The notes: generated by a model from the sequence alone, not told the origin. A stretch of DNA of 64,000 bases from Ligustrum vulgare (GCA_963555705.1 OY743184.1:27118639-27182638); one strand, 5' to 3'; positions 1 through 11,871 are shown, counted from the first letter of the stretch. A program made the numbers and translations.

Positions 1-1726
1 GAAAAATAAGCTAAATCTTGATTATATGTTGAGTTGCTCATACTGTTTGTGCTCAAAATTGGTTCTTCAGAACTGTAAGTTTCTACAGAATGACAATGGT
101 GTAGGGGGTGAGGGGGGATAAGGAACTCATAATCCAAGAATATTGGGGTTTTCCCCTTTGGAAAGTAAGTATTGTGCCCATATGGACTTCATCTTCTTGG
201 AAATTTATTTTGAAGAGTCTGACACCCTTCAATTTCATGACTCAACCCTTATTCTCCATTCCAGATTCAAGGCAAAGATTATTATGGATGAATTTATGTA
301 TTGTTAGACATATTTATGTTTTGATAAAGCTCACCATTTGTACTCATTTCAATGCAGGTTGGCATTTTTTAAAGCTGCCTTTGAGCAATTAAAGTATGTA
401 TTTGTTATAAGAACAATGAACTTCCATTGATGTCACCATGTAACGAGAGTTTTTGCAGGTCCTATGTGATGAACCCTCCTACATCATGCACCGTTGGTAT
501 TTTTCTTCCCCTTTTTATGCATTTATTTATTTTTTGTTTTAGTACTGCAAAGTTTTTTGATGTTGCAGCATTAGATCATTTTTTTGTGATAATTTTTCAT
601 TTTCTAATAGTATATTAAACATTTTGAAATAGGATTTACTAGATAAGTAAAGCTATTTAATAGTTGTACAATTTATCATCTCAACTTTGAATTTTGAATT
701 GAAATTTTAAAATCACGGAAGAAGGGAATTTTAGAATCCAACGGCTACAAACCTCTCACTCCCAGTCGAGACATTTTTCAAAGCTGCAATCTCTCTCAAG
801 GACCAGGTATAATCAATATTAGATTTTAACTTATTAATACGGGTTAGTTCAGATGGATAAGAGATTATTTGCTCTGTATTTGTTGGTTTGGATTGTAAGT
901 GTGAAATTCTTACAAAAATGTAATTAATTAACTTATTTTGGTTTGATACCTCATTTTATTTGGATCGCAGGAATTGTTTCATGTGTATGATGTTTTATGA
1001 GTTTGAATTATGAGTGTGAAATTGATGAAATATGTATGTATCTGGATTGATATGATGCCAGATGAAGTGAATTTGGTGGGGTATGTGTTTTGGGGGAGTT
1101 GCGATCAGATCTAGGAATTTGATGGGTTGATTTACTAGCTCGAAGTTTGGATTCTGTGGTTTTTTGTTTTTTTTTTGTTTTTCTGATGTTCTTTGTTTTT
1201 ACAAGGATCTACTATGCGTTTTATGGCAAATCAAGCATTGTTGCACAATGAGTGAGATGGGTCTGACGAGAAACGTTGTGGGTCTTTGTTTGTGATTTTC
1301 TACCGCCTTCAGGGATCGTTTGGACACCATTATCGAGCCAAACATAAGCTTTTTAAAATTATTTTGATCATCTTTTGAAGACATGCAATACTAGATGGTA
1401 TTAGATAGTATAATAGGACTACTAATATCCACTCCTTCGAGAAATTAGGAAGTGGCTGGAAATTAATATAAATGACAAGACCCTTTTTCTCTGGAAATCT
1501 TTACGTATGCCAATGTTTTAGAAATACAGATAAGCCTCCGTTTGGTAAACTATTTATATACATGTTTATAAAAAATACATTTCTCTTTAGCACCGCCTAG
1601 ATTAGATCGTATCATTTTTAATATTATTAGTTCTCTCAGTTTACCTTACCAAATGAGCTCTTAGAGTATCAGGGAGTTGAAAGAAAATGACATGTTGTTT
1701 CTATGGTGTTTTATTATTATTTTCAG
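1..1726. other. Non-coding stretch with short exon-like islands of unknown origin
   Basis: No continuous gene is visible. Three short islands look like exons with correct AG and GT borders on the plus strand: 358-393 (reads LAFFKAAFEQLK), 459-492 (SYVMNPPTSCT) and one ending at 806 (TFFKAAISLKDQ). I do not recognise the proteins. They lie upstream of recognisable fragments of other genes, so they may belong to the same captured-fragment cluster. Around 1533-1660 there is an imperfect inverted repeat (GTTTGGTAA ... TTACCAAAT) that could be a small MITE, but I see no clear target duplication. Confidence 0.35.
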
Positions 1727-2137
1727 GGAAAGCTATTCTCTGGGGCTGGCCGACCTCCAGTTTGGTGGTCAAGCAAGTAATATTAAAGGCCTTCAAATAG
1801 TTTTTGACAGTGGCAGTACATACAGTTACTTCAGTTCTCAAGCTTATAATGCCCTAATTTCTATGGTGAGGCCAAGCTGGTACAAGATTTCTCTGAATTT
1901 CTCTATCTGTATGACTCGGGCTAACTGTAATTTCCTTTTTTTCAGATGAATAAAGACATAAACGGGAAGTTAACTATTGCAGTCGAGGAAAAAAGCCTAA
2001 GGGTCTGCTGGAAAAGTGCAAAGCCTTCAAATCCATCCATGATGCCTCTAATTACTTCAAGACATTGTTATTGAGCTTCAGAAATGGCAAAAAGGTCCAA
2101 TTCCAAATGCAACCTCAAACTTATCTTATTGTCACGG
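1727..2137 (+). pseudogene. Aspartic protease (Asp1/nepenthesin-like, A1 family) fragment, two exons, broken
   Basis: Exon 1727-1865 is bounded by a TTTCAG acceptor and a GTGAGG donor. It encodes the stretch around the second catalytic aspartate of plant A1 proteases (FDSGSTYSYFS, then QAYNALISM). The next exon starts after TTTTTTCAG at 1946 and continues with the family's typical CWKSAKP and then FKSIHDASNYFKTLLLSF. A one-base deletion between AKP and FKS, near 2028, shifts the frame. The fragment stops abruptly after LIVT near 2137, just before the part that normally follows in this family (the segment with the CLGIL motif), and unrelated sequence begins. The N-terminal lobe with the first active-site Asp is absent. 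So this is a two-exon fragment with its intron kept, copied at the DNA level, and not a functional protease. Confidence 0.75.
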
Positions 2138-2432
2138 ATGTTAGCAAACTGCAGTATCGAGAATATGAAGACCCTGGATGTGCATACCTTCTTGCAGCAT
2201 TTGGTGACTTTTCAATAGCCTTTCAAGTCTATAATGCTTATTTATTATCAAGTCTAAAACGGTGTGATGAGTGGTTCAAATAATTAAATATTATTCTCGG
2301 AACTTTGAAATTATAAAGGAGATTGATAATGCTCAAAGCATTGAAGCTCAGATTATCATATGTGATTTTTAATCTTTATTTTTTTGCAGAGACTTCACAA
2401 ATCTCAATCAAAGAGGTCAGAAATATCGACGG
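2138..2432 (+). pseudogene. Unidentified captured exon fragments
   Basis: Immediately after the protease fragment the open frame continues with protein-like sequence (SKLQYREYEDPGCAYLLA, FGDFSIAFQVYNAYLL, LKRCDEWFK) to a stop at 2283. An AG acceptor-like site (AAACTGCAG) lies inside it at about 2148. A second island after TTTTTTTGCAG, about 2390-2432, reads DFTNLNQRGQKYRRG. The composition resembles real conserved protein more than random translation, but I do not recognise the family. It is probably a fragment of another gene joined to the protease piece. Confidence 0.4.
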
Positions 2433-2850
2433 GGTTTGTATTTTTTTTAAATGTGTTTAAATTTTTAAACAAATTTAACAATAAATGTTGTCTGGAAGAA
2501 GTTTTCTAAAATTTGTAGTAAGAGGAAGACATTTAAGGATATGAAATATTATTCTTGCTAATGTTATTTATTTCGCTGTAGCTATCATCTACTATCTGAT
2601 CTTTACATCTTTAATAAAATGAGTGCATTGGGCATTGCATTGTACCAAGGAAAATGTTGCATTGGGTTTTAAGACATTCATTTAGAAAATCATAAGCTAT
2701 TTTGTAGAAATCGTGAAATAGCTATTGATAGCACAATCTGAACTTTTGTGCAGCCTCATCTCCATTGACTGCCATTAATGTTGGGTATATATATTTGTAC
2801 CATTGTGTGTGTATCTGTGAATTGATAACACAATCTGAACTGTTGTGCAG

Positions 2851-2964
2851 CCTCATCTCCAGCGCACAAAGCTTTGTCAGATGAAGGACGATGAGCTGGA
2901 TCCAGATTATGCACGGAAGAGGGAGAAGTTGAAAGAAATTGTTACTTCTTTGATGCAAGATCAG
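2851..2964 (+). pseudogene. Single exon resembling a plant guanylate-binding protein (GBP-like) helical region
   Basis: An exon of 114 nt (38 codons) is bounded by TTGTGCAG and GTTTGTGC. It starts PHLQRTKLCQMKDDELDPDY and ends with a KREKLKEIVTSLM stretch. This pattern matches, from memory, the region just after the GTPase domain of plant guanylate-binding family proteins. That assignment is an inference and the exon is too short to be certain. No other GBP exon is seen nearby: the G-domain motifs are absent. It is a fragment without function as a GTPase, lying in a chain of fragments from different genes. Confidence 0.5.
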
Positions 2965-3146
2965 GTTTGTGCTTTTGCATCCATGTATTTTTAACATTTT
3001 TTGCTAATTTTAAGTTGATATTGTTAATTCTAACTTGACCTTATTTACATTGTTTGAAGTTCTAGCTTGGAATACAATTTCTATAGGTATAGGTTTCTGT
3101 ATGTAAACGTGAATTTGAGTTCTTGACAGACAAGGAGTGTGTAGAG

Positions 3147-3480
3147 GCTAAATGAGAGGATTTCAGATTTTCATGGGAAGCCCGAAATGATGCGTGCCAT
3201 TGGATTTAATAACAGATTTGCAATTTGGACAGTTGATTTCATGGATGTGAGAACGTTGGTGGATCTGAAGGAAAGGCCATTGGAATTGATGGATTTTGAA
3301 GGAAAGGCCGTTCTTATGTTCCCGCATTTCTGTTTCTTTTCAGTTAGTCTGAATATTTTGCAGTTCATACAAAGATTAGTAATTTGTTCACCTGTTTCTT
3401 TCAACTTTTCTTTTGTATAGGTGGAAGTCCATACAGATCTGCAAAAGGAGTCACTGAAGAGTCAGACATTGACACTTGGT
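3147..3480 (+). pseudogene. Unidentified exon fragments (MMRAIGFNN... and GSPYRSAKG...)
   Basis: Bases 3147-3310 can be read as ERISDFHGKPE followed by MMRAIGFNNRFAIWT and LVDLKERPLELMDFEGKAV, open and protein-like. Bases 3421-3479 form an exon between a TAG acceptor and a GTAAGC donor and read GSPYRSAKGVTEESDIDTW. I do not recognise either. The exact splice borders and the low-complexity-free amino-acid make-up argue for derivation from real genes. No start codon, promoter or continuous gene model can be made. Confidence 0.35.
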
Positions 3481-3605
3481 AAGCTTATCATTCTTTCCTA
3501 TGCTCTCTTTTTCTTTATTCCTTTTTGACACATGATAAGAGTAATTGTGTAGGTTTACATTCTATTGGTGCAGCCTGGTAATATGTTGGTTCTCGAACTA
3601 TCTTT

Positions 3606-4156
3606 GCATTCTTGAGCTTCATTTACTATCAGTATCATTATTCCTTTTTATTCCCTGAACAAATTGAAAGTTGAGTTGCAGTTTGCTTTTACTCTTTCGC
3701 AAAAATAGATGAAAATTGCACCAACCAATAATCATAATTTTCTCATTCAGGGTAGACTTCTTAAAAAAATTTAATTCTGTGTTTTCATAAATATCTTCTG
3801 CTTGTGACTATAATACATAGAAGTTTTTGTTGTGAGATATTTAAGCTTTTAACCTGTTTAACTAGACATACATTTAGATGCATTCTTGAGCTTTATTTAC
3901 TATCAATATCATTATTCCTTTTTATTCCCTGAACAAATTGAAAGTTGAGTTGCAGTTGGCTTTTACTCTTTCGCAAAAATAGATGAAAATTGCATCAACC
4001 AATAATCATAATTTTCTCATTCAGGGTAGACTATTTTAAAAAAAAATTAATTTTGTGTTTTCATAAATATCTTCCACTTGTGACTGTAATACATAGAAGT
4101 TTTTGTTGTGAGATATTTAAGCTTTTAACCTGTTTAACTAGACATGCATTTAGATG
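3606..4156. repeat. Tandem duplication, two copies of about 274 bp
   Basis: 3606-3879 and 3880-4156 are about 95% alike. Both begin GCATTCTTGAGCTT and both end with AGACATRCATTTAGATG. The differences are scattered substitutions and small A-run changes. The repeat is intronic-looking AT-rich DNA with no coding content, inside the gene-fragment cluster. Confidence 0.85.
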
Positions 4157-4288
4157 CTGATATAAAATTTTCTTCTTAGGTGATTGATAAGACTTTGCAA
4201 AAATCCTGCACGTGTAAAGTGTACTACCTACATTTTCTTAATATTTGCCCTTTGGCGTATGTTCTCTACCTCTACAAAAATATTGCAG

Positions 4289-4441
4289 CGAGTACTTCAA
4301 GCAGTAAACACCATACACGAGGAAGGTATAGTGCATTCACATTAAAAACCAACCACATGGCCAGCTCGGAAGGTTGTGGTTGCTTGTGCTGGGGTTTGCA
4401 AGTCATGGAGAGAGGTTGCATAGGAAGTTGTAAAGACTTCT
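4289..4441 (+). pseudogene. Chimeric exon: MPS1/TTK-type kinase piece fused to Tubby-like F-box piece
   Basis: After a TATTGCAG acceptor the frame reads RVLQAVNTIHEEGIVHS, the stretch leading into the catalytic loop of MPS1/TTK dual-specificity kinases. The expected DLKP is changed to H-stop-KP by point mutation at 4340-4345, so the catalytic Asp is lost. Directly after KP, in the same frame, comes TTWPARKVVVACAGVCKSW followed by REVA-stop-EVVKT. This is the F-box region of plant Tubby-like proteins (the WP-R-K-VVACAGVC-SWR pattern). Two unrelated gene families are therefore joined within one exon with no intron between. Both pieces are inactive fragments. Confidence 0.75.
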
Positions 4442-4870
4442 AATATTTAATTTTGTGTTTTTGTTGGTATGGCTTTTGATGAGCTAAAAGTTGCTATTGA
4501 CCTATTTGAATAATTATTTCAGTTTTTTTTGTCCAAGTAGAAGATTTTTTGAGGAGGTCGAGCCGAGTTGGTTTCTTCATGAAGTTCTAATTTGAGTTGA
4601 GGTCTTTATATGGTTTTACAACTTAAATGATTAGATTTCTTATTACATCCTCCAGTTTGAAGATAGGCAATGAATAAAAATAAAGTTGATTGAAAAATTC
4701 AAATTCTTCATTTTTATGTTGGTTTTTGGTAGGAGAGTACCTCTTTTACATGCATCAATTTTTCATAATTAAACATTTTTCGAAACTCGTCTTATATTTG
4801 ATGATCATAATTATTCAGATGTTATCATCAATAAATTTACTTTTTAATATATTACTTCCCTAAATTACTG
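4442..4870. other. AT-rich sequence without recognisable feature
   Basis: No gene, repeat border or RNA is recognised here. It separates the gene-fragment cluster from the old gypsy LTR piece. I looked for a Helitron 3' end (a hairpin followed by CTRR) and did not find a convincing one. Confidence 0.4.
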
Positions 4871-6677
4871 TTCCCGTGGTGGAAGAACTAGTTTTGATTT
4901 TAAAGCGCAACACTTCCTTTCTCCCTTTCCCTATTTCGAAACAGAGAAGGGGAGAGGCGACCGTGGGAGACGGGCGTTCAACCCAACTCCGCTCATGGCC
5001 CGCCGGAAGAACGTCGGCGAAAATTCCGCCGTCATGTGGCAGCGGTATAGGTGGTTAGAGGAATGGAAAAAAAAGGAGAAGTCTGGGGCAGCTTTTGTGT
5101 AAAAATCGAGATGGAAAATGAACTTGGATTGAAGTTTTCCGGCGATAATCTGGATAAAATGGGCCGGCGGTCTAGCTAGGGTAATGTGCCTTGTTTAATT
5201 CTTTGATTTTCTTGTTGATTTGGGTGGTGGATTTGGGTATTTTGAAGTGGGCAGTGACTGTTTGGGTAGTTCGGTCGGCTGCGTGGCTTTCGGTATATGA
5301 AATCTGCTATTTCAGATTGCGTGTGTGATGTTGGTTGTGCTGGGTTTTGAATGGTACAGATTGAAGTGGTGGCTCAAGGTTCGGTTTTGGTGATTTCGAA
5401 AAATGGGGCAATGCGGGGTGATTGTTGGTGGCGGTTCTTGGTGATTTGAATTTGAATTGTGCAGATTGTGGATTAGTTTGGTGGGTATGGTGATGGCAGT
5501 GGTGGTGAGAGTGTGGCCTCGGCAGTGATGGAGGGCGATTGAGTTGAGGTTTTTGTGTGATGATGTTTTGGATTTCTCATTTTGTTGGTAATAGGAATTA
5601 ATGTCCTAGCATCAACATGAGTTTGATTCGAATTATTAGTGCTTAAACCGAATTTGATCCATTTAAGAAGGGATTCATACTGAGAGTGCTATTGCATTGC
5701 TAAAATTTCTGTGTGTATATGTATGTTGTGAAGGGTGAGGAATTTTATATAATGATTTGGTGTTGATCATGGTAAATTGCGGTAACCTTTGATTGAGGAA
5801 ACCAGCGAGAATTAGGGGAAATATGAATACACCAGGATAGGAAGAACGTGGATGGGGGAAGAAATCTTGAAATCTAGTATTTGAGGTGCGAAAATGGGGG
5901 AAATGATTAGAATTCAATAAGGCTGAATCTTTGATTGGGGAAGATTAGCTAGAGTTTTGGAAGTGAGAATACAGGTTGGGTTAGGAAAAGACGTGTAAAG
6001 GGGAAAATTCCAAGTTGGTTGTGTTTTCAAAAATAAATGGATTAAGGAAAAGTTAAATTAATTTAAATTGGTCAAAATAATAAATTTGGGATTTTTTTTT
6101 TTAACTAAAAGATAAATGAATAAAATTTGAGCTAACCTTATCTTGGATTTAAATTGATAAGCTAGGAAAAATAGCAATTGAAGGTATGGAGAGAATTTTG
6201 GAAAAATGGAAATAGGTCAAGAAATGGAAACTGTGGGAAGATGACGCTGTCAAATTGATTGAGCTTCATGAATTTGTGCCAAAGAATTGAATTTTGATTG
6301 GCTTAACTTAAAATTGGACAAGAGATAAATTTATTTGATTGGCTTGATTTCAAAGTTGGTTAAGGAAAGATTTGACTGAATTGAATTTAAATTTGATAAT
6401 AATACGAATAAAGTCTAAATTTCGGATCCAAAATAATTAGAATTTGGAAAATTCTTAATATTTAAATTGGATTTTTGAAAATAAATAATGAACTTGGGAC
6501 ACTATTAAAAAAATTTGGAATTGGACTAAGCTTTTAAAAATAAATCTAATTTAACTTAAATGACTAGACGAACACATTTTTTTTTTTAAATAAATGGGTA
6601 AGGTCGTAGCGATACATTTTTAAGAAATATTTTAATATTTATTTAAATAAGTAACGGAAAATTCTTGATCGTTACAA
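4871..6677 (-). mobile_element. Degenerate LTR portion of an old Tekay/Del-type gypsy element
   Basis: The right border is placed at ...ATCGTTACA (6677). It is followed by a minus-strand purine tract and by the CTCGAGGACGAAA-type sequence that marks the end of gag-pol in this group, as in the related young element at 22263. The body is GC-richer near 4920-5560 and then becomes A-rich with many TTGGA/AAATTG words, the same arrangement as the right half of the young LTRs (20830-22262). The left end is not visible and seems truncated by the gene-fragment region. Confidence 0.5.
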
Positions 6678-7779
6678 CCCTATCACTTTAAAATAATTTC
6701 GTCCTCGAAATTTAAACTCACGTGATCTAAAATATCTTGATACTTGGTAAAGATTTCTTCTTCTTTTTCCCAAGTAGCTTCATCGCTACCATGACTATCC
6801 CACTGGACTTTGACTAGTGAAAACTCTTTATTTCTTAAGATTTGGACTTTCCTCTATACTATGCAAATAGGTCTCAGAAGATAGATTCTTTTGAATCGTA
6901 ATAGACCGAAAGATCACCACGTGATTGGGATTGTGAACCTACTTCCTCAATAAAGAAACGTGGAAGACATTGTGTACGACCGAGAGCTCAGGTGGCAATG
7001 CCAAATGATAAGCCACGTTACCCACTTCCTCTAATATCTCAAACGGTCCGATAAAACGAGGCCTTAATTTCTCTCTCTTGCCGAAACGAAAAGTACCTTT
7101 CATTAGAACTACTTTCAAAAATACTTTTTTTTTTCCAATCTGAAACTCCAAGTCTTTCCTCCTTTAATCGGCATAGCTCTTATATCTATCTTGGGCGGCT
7201 TTAATCCATGGTCGAATTTTCCCGATGGCTTCTACAGTCTTCTTAATTAATTCGAGACCCAATAATTTCCTCTCACCAACCTCATCTCAATAGACTGGTG
7301 ATCGACATCTTCATCCATAAGTTTACTATTATGGTGCTATACCAACGGTAGCTTGAAAAACTATTATTATAACCAAACTCTAGCCATGGCAAATGAGTCT
7401 CCTAATTACCGCTCAGGTCTAAAAACCAAGCCCTAAGCATATATTCCAATATCTAAAGTTTAACGTCGTACCCATAGCAACATGTAAACCCTTCTAGAAT
7501 CTCGAAATAAATCTCGGGTCTCTATCTGAAACAATAGACACTGGAACTCCATTAAGTTGTACGATTTCTCTAACATAAATATGTGCTAACTCATCTACAC
7601 TGAGAGTTATTCGAACTGGAAGGAAATAGGCTAACTTCCTAAGTCGTTCTATAATAACCCAAATTGCGTCATGTTCCTTCACTGATCTCGGTAAGCCCGT
7701 TAAATACATGAACGTTTTCTCTCAATTCTAGTAAATCTTTAATTTTACAATTCTTTACTATTTTTTCAAGAAACACATT
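6678..7779 (-). pseudogene. Ty3/gypsy (Tekay/Del-like) pol remnant: integrase core and C-terminus
   Basis: On the minus strand 7709-7494 reads like an integrase core segment (GLPRSVKEHDAIWVI ... VQLNGVPVSIVSDRDPRF), including the second catalytic aspartate in SDRDPRF. Further on, 7190-6939 carries the integrase C-terminal module ([17 protein letters not shown], then [20 protein letters not shown], then [12 protein letters not shown]) typical of chromovirus Tekay/Del elements. Stops and gaps separate the pieces, and RT, RNase H and gag are missing on this side. The remnant is dead. It shares its 3'-terminal noncoding motif with the young non-autonomous element at 18981-29075, so it documents the family that could supply that element's enzymes. 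Confidence 0.8.
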
Positions 7780-8156
7780 TGTAATACCACTTTTAATTTT
7801 ACGTGCTTTCTTGGATTTTCACATGATTTTAATGTTGATGTTACATTGAATTATTTAATTAATAATTATTATTGTTAATAATTTGATTATTGTGCAGTAG
7901 AAGGACTTGGATATCGTCTCGATCAATGTACCAATTAGAAAGTTTATAAATTATTACATGCAATTTTGTATGATTATTTGGTCTTATTGCCTAAATATGC
8001 TATTTTTCTATTTTATTTGATTAAATTGAAAGTTGGGAGGAAGGTTTGGCGACAATCAGAGAGTAAATAGAACTTTTAAACTTGATTAAGTACATAGAGA
8101 GAAATAAGGGATCAATATGCAAATTTCAAAAGATTATTCCTAAACCTAACTCATCA

Positions 8157-8160
<4 letters not shown>

Positions 8161-8202
<42 letters not shown>
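8161..8202. repeat. (TC)21 microsatellite
   Basis: A perfect TC dinucleotide run inside the solo LTR. It is followed by a C-rich, CA-rich block that translates to low-complexity sequence. Confidence 0.97.
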
Positions 8203-8205
<3 letters not shown>

Positions 8206-10475
8206 CGTAACCTCTCACTCTCGATCACTCATTCCTCTCTTCCCTCTCCCCCACTGTCGCCGACGAGCACTCCAACACCGGCGACCACCACTTCGCCCAC
8301 TGCCACGGTGACTCCTCCTCCTCCCAATCATCACGCAGTCACACACACAGACACTTACTCGCACTGTCACTCACGGTTTACACACAGAACACGCTCTTTT
8401 ACACGCACACACAGGAGTTTATATGTATTGATGTATATATGTTGAATGTATGTATTGATATGAAGATTTCATATTTTTTTTCAGATTGGGTTTTAGTGAA
8501 ATTTCGAATTTTAAACTGTTAAACTCTTTTTCAGATTTAAAACCCATGAAATTGTTAGTGTAATTTAAATGTTTAGTTTCATTTTGAGTTAGGAAGGGGT
8601 AAATTTCGAAATTTGGGAGAAATTATATGAATGGTTATATTAGTTTTCAGATTTCTTAAATTGTTTGATTAAATTTTCAGATTTTAGATTTATCCATGAA
8701 TTCGGAGTTATAATTATAAATTCAGATTTAGTGGAAATTATATATGTGTATATTTTGTACATCTTCAGATTTAGATTATAGTCTAAATTGGAATTTATTA
8801 ATTGGAATTTATTAATTGAAATTTTAGTAATATATAGTTATACATGTGTGTAAATTCATATTTAGAATTGGTTGTTAATTTCCAGATTATGAATAACTAG
8901 AATTGTAATGGATAGTTTTAGGTAATTTGGTTAAGTTATGTAATTTTGAGTTTGAGTTTAAATTTAAAAGATGAGAAGACCTTCTAATGTACATTGAGAT
9001 TCATTCTTTGTCTTGAATATGAGTTGTATGTGTTTTTGTCATATCCTAAGATCACACTTAGGTTAATTTGAGGTTTTGACCTCGATTGGATGTTCTGTTA
9101 TTATTAAAAAAAAAGATGAGGTGACTTTGTAATGTTCAGTGTAATTTTATTATTCGTTTCGTATATGGTATGCTTGGGATTTGGTTAGCATTAAAAAGAA
9201 TTTCAAATGTGTTTTGAGTCGAAAGTCATATTTATTGATGAATGTGAATAATTAGGACTTTTGGTACATTGACGTCACGGGCATCCGAGACTTTTCCACT
9301 TGCAAATTCAGAGACGGTAAATACTAAGGATGTCAAGTAAGTAAACTTCCCCCTATTTTTATCAAAGTTGAATGTAAATGTGAAATGTGTAAATGACTGT
9401 CTTGCAACTTACTTGCATTGATAAATTTCGTTTACTTTATGAAAGTATATGCTATTAAGAAGAATGTTCAAGCATGCACATTATCATGTCATTGCATCAT
9501 CAGACATGCATTGACATCGAAATTGGGAAGTCAAATGTTTTTTAAATAAAAGGAATGTGTCAAGGTGTAAATTTTCAAAAGTTATGTATCCCAATTTTTT
9601 TTTAGAAGAATGGGCGTACTTCTATACCATGAAAGGTGTGAGTGAAAAATGGGGTGCGGGGGACCGGCGTATCGGAATTAAACCGCTATGCAACCGCTTG
9701 GCGATGACAAATATTAAACTGCTATGCTGTGAAAAAGTGATAATCTGGTTCCAATTAAGGAAAAGTGGCCATTGCATTATGACTAGCTAGAAGATACACT
9801 AAGTGAGCCCACGATGGAAATGAAGTAAAAGTTTTGAAATGATAAATGTAAGTTTGAAAAGTTTGAAAGTTTAAAGTGAATGGGGATACATATTTCAAAG
9901 TTTAAAGCATCTCATATCATGAGCATGCATCACGTGCATAAAATTTACTTACTGAGCTTTAGCTCACTCCAATCCCTCTCCAATATTTCAGGTGATGAAA
10001 GTACGATGAGAGCATTTGGTGACAGACTCAGGCCATACCCGCTTCAATTTTCTTTAAGATAAAGTTAAAATTAGAATTTAATTAAGTTCATTATTAATTA
10101 TTTCTTGATTCATTTGTTTTTGATAACTGTTTGGCTGAAGTTAGTTTAAATTAGTATTGCATTGCATAAGAGGTTAAATTACCTCTTATTTCAATTGTTA
10201 AAGATTATTTACTTTGAATTATATTATTGAGGAGTTTGGGACATTTGAAATCGTTTTGATGATGTTTGAGATTGAATGAATTGAGATGTATGTTTTAAAG
10301 TGATTTTTGGTGTCCCTCTACAGGTTGGCTATGTCCAATTTATAAAGGAGATTTTGCCGAAATTTTTGTAAAACAATTATAATAGGAAATGAAAAATGAA
10401 GTGGTTTTAAATGATTTCTTTTCCGCATTTAAGTAAAAAAAAGTTAACACGCTTAGGTTTAAGATTTTGAACTTA

Positions 10476-11003
10476 GGGTGCGTTTGATTGGCGTAATTTT
10501 CCATGGAAAATATGATTTTCTATGCGAATTTCCAACTTTGCGCTGTTTGGTTACCTAAATTTTCCCTGGAATTTATTTTTCCACTTGCCTCGAAACTCGG
10601 TATTTTTCCTTATTTTGAATGAATTCATTTTCCAAGGGGGGGAGGAGGTTTTATTTTCCATGGAAAATCTTATATCATTTTCGTTACGTTTGATCATTTT
10701 TGTTATTGTTAATTGATTTATTTTTTTTCTAAGAATTAACATTATTATTATCAAGTACAAATGTGTGAAAAAATTAAAATTTTTTTTATTTATTAAAATA
10801 GATCAATTTTACTTTATTTTTCATAGAAAATAATGTCAATCAAATAACAAAAGTTGGAAAATTCCCTACTTTTTTCACCTAGAAAATTGAACTAATCAAA
10901 CACATTAAACTTTTAATTCCCAGGAATTCAATTATCTAGAATTCAATTTCTTGAAATTCATTTTCTTTTCACTCAAATTCCACCATCGCTATCAAACGCA
11001 CCC
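10476..11003. mobile_element. Tourist-like MITE (PIF/Harbinger), TSD TTA
   Basis: Terminal inverted repeats GGGTGCGTTTGATTGGCG and CGCTATCAAACGCACCC are flanked by TTA at 10473-10475 and 11004-11006. The GGGTGYGTTTG terminus and the 3-bp TWA target duplication are characteristic of Tourist elements. It is 528 bp, AT-rich and has no transposase. It sits inside the solo LTR, 13 bp from the LTR end, and is therefore younger than it. Confidence 0.9.
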
Positions 11004-11021
11004 TTAGGGTGTTACAACATT

Positions 11022-11640
11022 ACACCATAATAAGTAATCATTGTGAAGTCTGTCCTTATTTTTCTCAAACCTCTTATAACCACCCCAAAAATGATTAAAA
11101 AGATAAAAATTACATTAATATTTCTCTGTGTAATATACTCAATAACATGTTATCCACTAATCAACATTCAATATAATATCATCAGCTTATCCTAAGCGAG
11201 AATCTTATCATATATTACCTTTATACACTATCTTGATTTCTAACATCCTCCCATATCAGTGACCAAAATGTACCACAAAATTCAAATAATATTAACAAAC
11301 AATTAGCTCTCAAATAATTAAGATTCTTCACCTGAATACCACAAAATTTCCTACAAGATATAAATTAATATTTTCCTATGTATACATCAAATGATCGTAT
11401 AACCCTATATATACATTGATACTTAATTGGTTGCATACTTCATCAATGTGAATGTTTATAAACAACAATTCCCAAAATCATTAAAACTTTAACTCCAAAT
11501 CGATATCCTATTTAAGATTACATCCTTATAATAAACAATGTTACATACACCACAATGTTACTAAACAACTAATAACTCTCAACCATATTATAATTGAAAA
11601 GAAGAAATGTTTGGATAATATTCGATATGAAAACCCAAGA
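11022..11640 (-). mobile_element. Continuation of the old gypsy element, non-coding leader-like part
   Basis: AT-rich sequence with many TAATA/ATATC words resembles the stretch 22560-22980 of the young element (for example TCTCT-GTAATATAC followed by AACAT-TATCAACTTATC), indicating the same family. No coding sequence is seen. Confidence 0.45.
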
Positions 11641-11871
11641 GTAACTAATCAATCAAGAAGGGGTGAATTGGTTTTTAAAACTTTTTCAATAAATAATCCC
11701 AAACTTGAAATTAATAGATACAAAATCAGCACTAAGTCTAACAAGTAAATTAATTACCAATGTAAAGTGTTATAGATATTTAAATACAATTGATTAATGC
11801 AAGTATGCCACTAAATGATGATATTGCAAAACATAGAATAATGAATACGAGTAAATAAAAGTAAAATTAAA

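Larger units (their letters stand above)
7780..11016 (+). mobile_element. Solo LTR, 5-bp TSD ACATT, with nested Tourist MITE
   Basis: It begins TGTAATACCAC and ends GGTGTTACA, flanked by ACATT at 7775-7779 and 11017-11021. It is inserted in the old gypsy remnant, whose sequence resumes at 11022. It is the same family as the solo LTR at 48619-51978, which lies in the opposite orientation. Shared blocks are AAGGA-TTGGA near 7900, the TCTCTC/CTCGTGCG block near 8200, TTGACGTCACGGGCATCC near 9270, and CATGCATCACGTGCATA near 9925. No internal region or second LTR remains, so it is a recombination-derived solo LTR. ORFs inside (for example 8203-8445) are low-complexity and not genes. Confidence 0.88.

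Noticed and set aside
4442..4870. Helitron 3' terminus after the captured gene fragments
   Set aside because: No hairpin followed by CTRR with a plausible A/T insertion site was convincing, so the class of the capturing element is left open.
8203..8445. 80-codon threonine/proline/histidine-rich ORF after the TC repeat
   Set aside because: Low-complexity translation of CA- and TC-rich LTR sequence.
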